In this document: in pieces, positions 59,357-64,000 of the stretch
Numbering within the stretch: position 1 is the stretch's first letter
How the letters are laid out: every line of letters begins with the position of its first letter
DNA from: Bacteroidaceae bacterium
GTDB taxonomy: Bacteria; Bacteroidota; Bacteroidia; Bacteroidales; Bacteroidaceae
Length of the DNA: 64,000 nucleotides
Reading direction: 5' to 3'
NCBI GenBank assembly: GCA_017965425.1
Contig: JAGCPY010000065.1
Coordinates: 1-64,000 of the forward strand
Made by a program: the position numbers and the translations under genes
Notes under the pieces: generated by a model
The model's database searches: none
Told to the model about the DNA's origin: nothing
What the model saw: the letters and a program-made list of their open reading frames with translations, nothing else

Positions 59357-62300
59357 ATGAACAAGCGTACCTTCACTGAGTATATTTCTGAATCCAACTT
59401 CCGCGAACTCTTCATTCGCGAAATGGGATGGAACAATCCTCGCGGGCAGCAGTCCTTTGACCTTGCCATCGAAGGAGAGAACTATTCCTTCCAGCTTATT
59501 GCTGAGCGCAATGGTTTCCAAGTCATGACGTGCCAAGTGGCAGAAATCCCCTCGTCCCCGATGTGCAAGAAGATAGACACCCGTTTGCGCCGTCAGGCAA
59601 ACGATTACATCTGCATCTATCATCTCCTACACTCGCAGCATCATCTTTGGGTGGTGCCCGTGAAGAAGGTGGAGAAGCGTGACCTCGTGTTGGTGGAGTA
59701 TGAGACGGCAGAGCGTGCAGGTTTCCTCTTCGAGAAAGTTGACGATCTCACCTTCGGCCTCGATGAGCGTACCACCATCATGGATGTGAAAGAGCGTGTG
59801 CAGGCTGGTTTTATCATCAACTCGGAGAAGATTACAAAAGACTTCTACACGGGCTTCCGCAAGGAGCACACCAACTTTGCCAAATATATCACGGGCATCG
59901 ATGATGAGATAACCGACCTGAAGAAGAACCGCAACAAACAATGGTACACTTCCGTGATGCTCAACCGCTTGATGTTCTGCTACTTCATCCAGAAGAAAGG
60001 CTTCCTTGACGGAAACGTGAACTATCTGCGAGATAAGTTGGCTTGGGTGAAGGGGAAAAAAGGCGAAAACCGCTTCTACGGAACCTTTTATCAGGGATTC
60101 CTCTTGAGCTTATTCCACGACGGACTGAACTCGCCTCGCCATCAGCAGGACTTCGTGCAGAAGTACGGTCGAATACCTTATCTGAATGGAGGGATGTTCA
60201 GCATCCACGAACTGGAAGAGCAATATCCGAAACTCGATATTGCCGATGAGGCTTTTGAGAGTCTCTTCGCCTTCTTCGACCAATGGCACTGGCATCTCGA
60301 CGACCGTCTCACGGCCAGCGGCAAGGACATCAACCCGGATGTACTCGGCTATATCTTCGAGCAGTATATCAACGACCGTGCCCAGATGGGTGCTTATTAC
60401 ACCAAAGAGGATATCACAGAGTACATTGGTCGCAACACCATCCTGCCGTTCCTGATGGATGACACGAAGAAAGCCGATGAGCGTCCGTTCAAGGCAAATG
60501 GCACTGTCTGGCAATTTCTGCGCGAGAGTGGTGACCGCTACATCTTCGATGCTGTAAAGAAAGGACATGACATCCCTATTCCAGAACATATTGCCGTGGG
60601 CATTGACACCTCGAAGCCCAACCTGCTGGAGCGCCGCAGCCGCTGGAACGAACGCACACCCGAGGATTGGGCGCTGCCCACGGAGATATGGCGAGAGACG
60701 ATAGAACGCTTGCAACGATACAACAGCATCAAAGCGAAGATTGAGAAGGGCGAAATCACAGAGATCAACGACTTCATCACCTACAACCTCGACATCCGTC
60801 AGTTTGTGCAGGACTTCCTGGCTCAGACCGATGACCACAAGTTCGTGCTCCATTTCTACCACGCCCTCCAACGAGTCACCATCCTCGACCCCACCTGCGG
60901 CTCGGGTGCTTTCCTCTTTGCAGCCCTCAACATTCTGGAACCGCTCTATGAGGCTTGCATTGACCGTATGCAGGCTTGGGCATCGCAGAACCCCAACTTG
61001 TTCAAGGAGGATTTGCAGGAACTGAATGTCATATATCGCAGCAATATCCGCTATTTCATCTACAAGAGCATCATCCTGCGCAACCTCTATGGCGTGGATA
61101 TCATGGTGGAAGCGACGGAGATTGCCAAACTCCGCTTGTTCCTGAAGATGGTAGCTGTGGTTGATGTCAATCCTCGTGATCCGAACCTCGGTTTGGAGCC
61201 GTTGCCCGACGTTGACTTCAACATCCGTTGTGGGAATACGCTGGTTGGCTATGCCACAGAGAAAGAGATGCAAGAAGGGGTGCAGTACATGGATTTGTTC
61301 GCTCAACAGGAGTTCGAGCAGAAAGTGAACGATGAGATGACTGCTGTTTCCAAAGCCTACGACACATTCAAGCATGTACAACTTGGGCAAGAAACGAACC
61401 TCCAGGTTTATAAGGAAGCGAAGACCGAACTGAAGAAACGATTGGCAAAACTCAACGAAATTCTTAACCAAACACTTCACACCGCCACTGCTCCAGGAAT
61501 GGATTATGAGAAATGGAAGCAATCTCATCAACCATTCCATTGGCTTGCTGAATACTATGATATTATCAAGGGGAATGGGGGATTTGATGTGGTGATTGGG
61601 AATCCGCCATACATAGAATATAACGAAAGATCTTTCCAATATAAGATACTTAAATATAAAACCATTGATTGTGGCAATCTTTATGCGTTCGTATTGGAAA
61701 GAGAAAAACGTATAATCAATAATCATGGAAGAATGGGCAACATTGTACCAGTATCAATAATGTCAACTCCAGGATATTTGTCATTGAGAACTCTTTTATA
61801 TGATACAGGAGATAATTATTATGCATCATTCAATATTCACCCATGTTGTTTATTTGATGGAGCCCATCCTAGGTTGTCAATAATCATAAATGACAATTCA
61901 AAGAGTAAAAATGTTTATGTTACACGATATCATAAATGGACAACAGATGAGAGGAAAAATCTATTCAATAAATGCTTCTATTATATGTTAGATAAAAGAA
62001 TTGTAGATAATAGGATTAGTTCCACACTGCCCAAAATATCTTCATCTCTTGCATTAAAGATGCTTGATAAGATGTTGAAAAGTAAAGCCAGGATGGGAAA
62101 CTATCTTGTTTCAAGAAGAGTATCAGGAACTGAATTCTATTATAGAAGAGCATTTGGAGCATTTATGCTTTTCTATGATAAAAAACCAATAATGTATGAT
62201 GAAAACATGAATCTTATGGATCCGACAGAAATGAAAGTCCTAAGATTTGACAAACAATATGAAGGATTAATTCTTTCTCTTTATCATTCCAATCTATTTT

Positions 62301-62647
62301 ATTGGTTTACATATACATTTAGTGACTGTCGAAATATTAATAAGCCAGAAGTTGAAGACTTTATAATAGATCTCCAGAAAATCCATTGCGATTCAGGCTC
62401 AGTGATATCATCTCTGTCGAAGAAACTCTCAACGGATTTACAGAAGAATTCCAAATATTTGGAATATAATTATTCTTCAGGATGGAGGAGGTTTCAAGCT
62501 TTTTATCCCCGCCTTTCTAAGCCCATCATTGACGAAATCGACAAAGTCCTTGCCAAGCACTACGGCTTCACAGAAGAAGAACTTGATTTCATCATTAACT
62601 ACGACATCAAATATCGTATGGGCGATGAACTGAATGAGGAAGAGTAA
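59357..62647 (+). CDS. Eco57I-type DNA adenine methyltransferase (type IIG / PglX-like)
   Basis: The 1096-residue protein has N6-adenine methyltransferase motif I DPTCGSGAF (about 511-519) and motif IV NPPY (749-752), with the QMGAYYTKEDITEYI segment (about 350) common to PglX, DISARM and type IIG enzymes. The first 200 residues may include a degraded or divergent nuclease domain, but no PD-(D/E)xK set is certain. The last 330 residues form the presumed target-recognition domain. From about 61560 to 62495 the DNA is much more AT-rich than the rest of the gene, suggesting exchange of specificity. The final 50 codons return to the ordinary composition. It should protect host DNA; with the upstream helicase it may form a defence unit. 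Confidence 0.88.
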   Translation: MNKRTFTEYISESNFRELFIREMGWNNPRGQQSFDLAIEGENYSFQLIAERNGFQVMTCQVAEIPSSPMCKKIDTRLRRQANDYICIYHLLHSQHHLWVVPVKKVEKRDLVLVEYETAERAGFLFEKVDDLTFGLDERTTIMDVKERVQAGFIINSEKITKDFYTGFRKEHTNFAKYITGIDDEITDLKKNRNKQWYTSVMLNRLMFCYFIQKKGFLDGNVNYLRDKLAWVKGKKGENRFYGTFYQGFLLSLFHDGLNSPRHQQDFVQKYGRIPYLNGGMFSIHELEEQYPKLDIADEAFESLFAFFDQWHWHLDDRLTASGKDINPDVLGYIFEQYINDRAQMGAYYTKEDITEYIGRNTILPFLMDDTKKADERPFKANGTVWQFLRESGDRYIFDAVKKGHDIPIPEHIAVGIDTSKPNLLERRSRWNERTPEDWALPTEIWRETIERLQRYNSIKAKIEKGEITEINDFITYNLDIRQFVQDFLAQTDDHKFVLHFYHALQRVTILDPTCGSGAFLFAALNILEPLYEACIDRMQAWASQNPNLFKEDLQELNVIYRSNIRYFIYKSIILRNLYGVDIMVEATEIAKLRLFLKMVAVVDVNPRDPNLGLEPLPDVDFNIRCGNTLVGYATEKEMQEGVQYMDLFAQQEFEQKVNDEMTAVSKAYDTFKHVQLGQETNLQVYKEAKTELKKRLAKLNEILNQTLHTATAPGMDYEKWKQSHQPFHWLAEYYDIIKGNGGFDVVIGNPPYIEYNERSFQYKILKYKTIDCGNLYAFVLEREKRIINNHGRMGNIVPVSIMSTPGYLSLRTLLYDTGDNYYASFNIHPCCLFDGAHPRLSIIINDNSKSKNVYVTRYHKWTTDERKNLFNKCFYYMLDKRIVDNRISSTLPKISSSLALKMLDKMLKSKARMGNYLVSRRVSGTEFYYRRAFGAFMLFYDKKPIMYDENMNLMDPTEMKVLRFDKQYEGLILSLYHSNLFYWFTYTFSDCRNINKPEVEDFIIDLQKIHCDSGSVISSLSKKLSTDLQKNSKYLEYNYSSGWRRFQAFYPRLSKPIIDEIDKVLAKHYGFTEEELDFIINYDIKYRMGDELNEEE

Positions 62648-62718
62648 GGGATTCAGGCCTAAAAGTAATAAAAAAACAAAAAAAATGGCAGCCAAATAGA
62701 GAAATAATTGCTAAAAGA

Positions 62719-62750
62719 TTTGGGAGACGATGAAAAAGTGTATATCTTTG
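62719..62750 (+). promoter_or_regulatory. Strong Bacteroidetes promoter for a small RNA
   Basis: TTTG at 62719-62722 and TATCTTTG at 62743-62750 with 20 bases between them, an almost ideal match. The start would be near 62757. Confidence 0.8.
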
Positions 62751-62756
62751 CAGCAG

Positions 62757-62874
62757 AAATCCCCCCTTGTATGCAAAATACTTGGGTCAGTTGTGAAAGA
62801 GCAACTTAGAAAAACCAATCCCGCTCGGGTGAGATATACCGAAGCTTAAGCCCCCGAAAGGGGGCTTTATTTTT
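62757..62874 (+). ncRNA. Candidate small RNA of about 118 nt
   Basis: The span lies between a near-perfect promoter and an intrinsic terminator and encodes no credible protein (only a 12-codon ATG frame at 62771). It could be a free small RNA or the attenuated leader of the NYN gene, which begins 9 bases after the terminator's T-run. I do not recognise it as 6S, SRP or tmRNA. Confidence 0.6.
62848..62874 (+). terminator. Intrinsic terminator
   Basis: Eight-base perfect stem AAGCCCCC/GGGGGCTT around a GAAA tetraloop, followed by TATTTTT. It sits directly upstream of ATG 62883, so it must either end a small RNA or control read-through into the NYN gene. Confidence 0.88.
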
Positions 62875-62882
62875 AAAAGATT

Positions 62883-63512
62883 ATGGACAAGAAAAGAGTA
62901 ATTGTATATGTTGATGGCTATAACTTCTACTATGGCCTTAAACATGGTGGAAGTACGTGGAAGCGTCTCTATTGGCTGGATATCGTTAAGTTCTTTGAAC
63001 GAATGATGCTCCCTGATCAAGAACTTGTAGAAGTAAATTATTACTCTGCTTGTCCCCTTGATGACCAACAGGCTGCAGATAATCAAGATGTCTTGTTTAG
63101 TGCCAATAAATTAAATCCAAAATTCAAATTGCACCTCGGACGCTACAAGAAAAAGAAGTTCAAGTGTCAGAACTGCGGCTATAAGATAAAGACTTATGAA
63201 GAGAAGGAATCAGATGTGAGAGTTGCTACAGGTATGCTTGTTGATATGTTTTCCCAGCGATGCGACATTACTATTGTAGTCTCTGCTGATAGTGATATGA
63301 TTCCATCTGTAGAGATTATTAAGTCTTTCAATCCTACTCACCCTGTACATGCTTTTATTCCACCAAACCAGAAGTCATTTGCACTTGTTAGCAAGTGCGA
63401 CACCATTGTCTGGTTGAGTCGCTATAAGGCTCGTTTTGTACAGAGTATGCTGCCGGATGAAGTTCTTCTTGAAAATGGCTACGTCCTTCGAAGACCTGAA
63501 AATTGGAGGTAG
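62883..63512 (+). CDS. NYN-domain (PIN-like) nuclease protein
   Basis: The 209-residue protein belongs to the NYN family (PF01936), related to PIN ribonucleases. Acidic residues expected to bind metal are in VYVDGYNFYYGL (Asp about 11), EKESDVRVATGMLVDM (Asp about 112) and VVSADSDMIP (two Asp, about 138-140). A CxxC pair in FKCQNCGYK (about 96-99) may help bind zinc. NYN proteins often lie near defence and RNA-processing genes. The downstream gene begins immediately after its TAG, so the two are co-transcribed. Confidence 0.88.
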   Translation: MDKKRVIVYVDGYNFYYGLKHGGSTWKRLYWLDIVKFFERMMLPDQELVEVNYYSACPLDDQQAADNQDVLFSANKLNPKFKLHLGRYKKKKFKCQNCGYKIKTYEEKESDVRVATGMLVDMFSQRCDITIVVSADSDMIPSVEIIKSFNPTHPVHAFIPPNQKSFALVSKCDTIVWLSRYKARFVQSMLPDEVLLENGYVLRRPENWR

Positions 63513-63983
63513 ATGGAAATCCAGTATCTCGGCAACAAGGAACTGCTGAAGCTACCCAAGACAGCTTTCTTGGCATCAAGTACCATCCCTGTGGACATGG
63601 TGCTGAAGTGCTATGACTGGGCGGTGAAGATGAGGGATGAAGGACGGTGTGTCATCAGCGGTTTCAGCAGCCGATTGGAGAAGGATGTCTGGGATTTCCT
63701 CGTCAAGGGAAAGCAACCCATCATCCTTGTGTTGGCACGAGCCATGTACAAGACCATTCCCGCAAACCTGCAACCCCTCCTCAACAGCGGTCGCCTGCTC
63801 ATCATATCCACCAGCAGCGCCACGCGCCAGTCGAAAACAACAGCCCTTGCCCGTAACCGCTATATCTGTGAACAGGCTGACACCATCCTCTTCGTCGGCG
63901 TGACAGAGAACAGTAGCCTATATCCATTACAACAAGAATTCAATCCGAAATCAACTTCCTTGTCTGTCACCTCCACGACCTGA
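63513..63983 (+). CDS. DprA/Smf-like Rossmann-fold protein, possibly frameshifted
   Basis: A 156-residue product with the DprA-like core: FLASSTIPVDMVLKCYDWAV, VISGFSSRLEKDVWDFLVKG, ILVLARAMYKTIP, and ADTILFVGV. It lacks the SAM and winged-helix parts of true DprA, so a competence role is not implied; it may bind nucleotides or single-stranded DNA. After about residue 138 the frame gives a low-quality tail and stops at 63983. In another frame (codons from 63947) the DNA reads EINFLVCHLHDLTYDEVL to the window edge, which looks coding. A frameshift near 63920-63945 or a sequencing error is possible. Confidence 0.7.
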   Translation: MEIQYLGNKELLKLPKTAFLASSTIPVDMVLKCYDWAVKMRDEGRCVISGFSSRLEKDVWDFLVKGKQPIILVLARAMYKTIPANLQPLLNSGRLLIISTSSATRQSKTTALARNRYICEQADTILFVGVTENSSLYPLQQEFNPKSTSLSVTSTT

Positions 63984-64000
63984 CCTACGATGAAGTCCTC

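Noticed and set aside
60110-61726. Long minus-strand open frame (538 codons) opposite the methyltransferase
   Set aside because: It is antisense to a gene with clear methyltransferase motifs, has no family resemblance, and its openness follows from the codon use of the plus-strand gene.
63513-63983. Genuine DprA competence protein
   Set aside because: The product has about half the usual length and lacks the SAM and C-terminal domains, so only DprA-like is claimed.

Overview
The window looks like chromosome of a Bacteroidales bacterium, most likely Prevotella or a close relative. The reasons are Bacteroidetes-type promoters (TAnnTTTG at -7, TTTG about 19-20 bases upstream), many secreted proteins whose C-termini resemble type IX secretion sorting tails, a BspA-like leucine-rich-repeat remnant, and the protein families present. 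The species is inferred, not proven.

Region 1 (299-16429, + strand) is an exopolysaccharide/O-antigen locus. It encodes a membrane sugar-phosphate transferase, a PqqD-like protein, a nucleotidyltransferase-like protein, a Wza-type outer-membrane export lipoprotein, a Wzc-type tyrosine kinase with a Tyr-Gly repeat tail, a Wzm/Wzt ABC exporter, a pyruvyltransferase-family protein, an FrhB-like Fe-S protein and six glycosyltransferases (three GT2, two GT4-like, one GT8). Genes mostly touch or overlap. Base composition falls from GC-rich to AT-rich inside wzt and stays low to 16429, as expected of a swapped serotype-specific cassette. 16430-17430 holds a terminator-like hairpin, 22-bp tandem repeats, a BspA remnant and a dispersed repeat.

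Region 2 (17431-27077, - strand) is metabolic. One unit encodes an MFS sugar transporter, a DUF5107-TPR protein and an Xaa-Pro aminopeptidase. A second unit, with its own strong promoter, encodes a glycyl radical enzyme resembling trans-4-hydroxyproline dehydratase and its activating enzyme. Two of these genes carry in-frame palindromic insertions.

Region 3 (27253-54124, - strand) is a nine-gene, nearly 27-kb co-oriented cluster between a promoter near 54.2 kb and a terminator at 27.2 kb. All products carry export signals: two paralogous 0.8-0.9 kaa surface proteins, an outer-membrane barrel, a 4130-residue giant with an EF-hand, leucine-rich repeats and six C-terminal repeats, an FN3 protein, two lipoproteins, a short protein with a sorting-like tail, and a protein with a Fib_succ_major-like domain. 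I know no named system with this composition, and it is the best candidate for an undescribed one.

Region 4 (54125-55941) has no sizeable gene but is dense in structure: two MITE-like elements, a hairpin with arms of about 95 bases, 22-bp repeats, and a plus-strand RNA with mutually exclusive pairings just upstream of a defence-type gene. Region 5 (55942-62647, +) encodes a PLD-SNF2 helicase and an Eco57I-type adenine methyltransferase whose recognition part is AT-rich; it resembles a restriction/DISARM-like module. Region 6 (62719-64000, +) has a candidate 118-nt small RNA, an NYN-domain nuclease gene and a DprA/Smf-like gene that may be frameshifted at the window edge.
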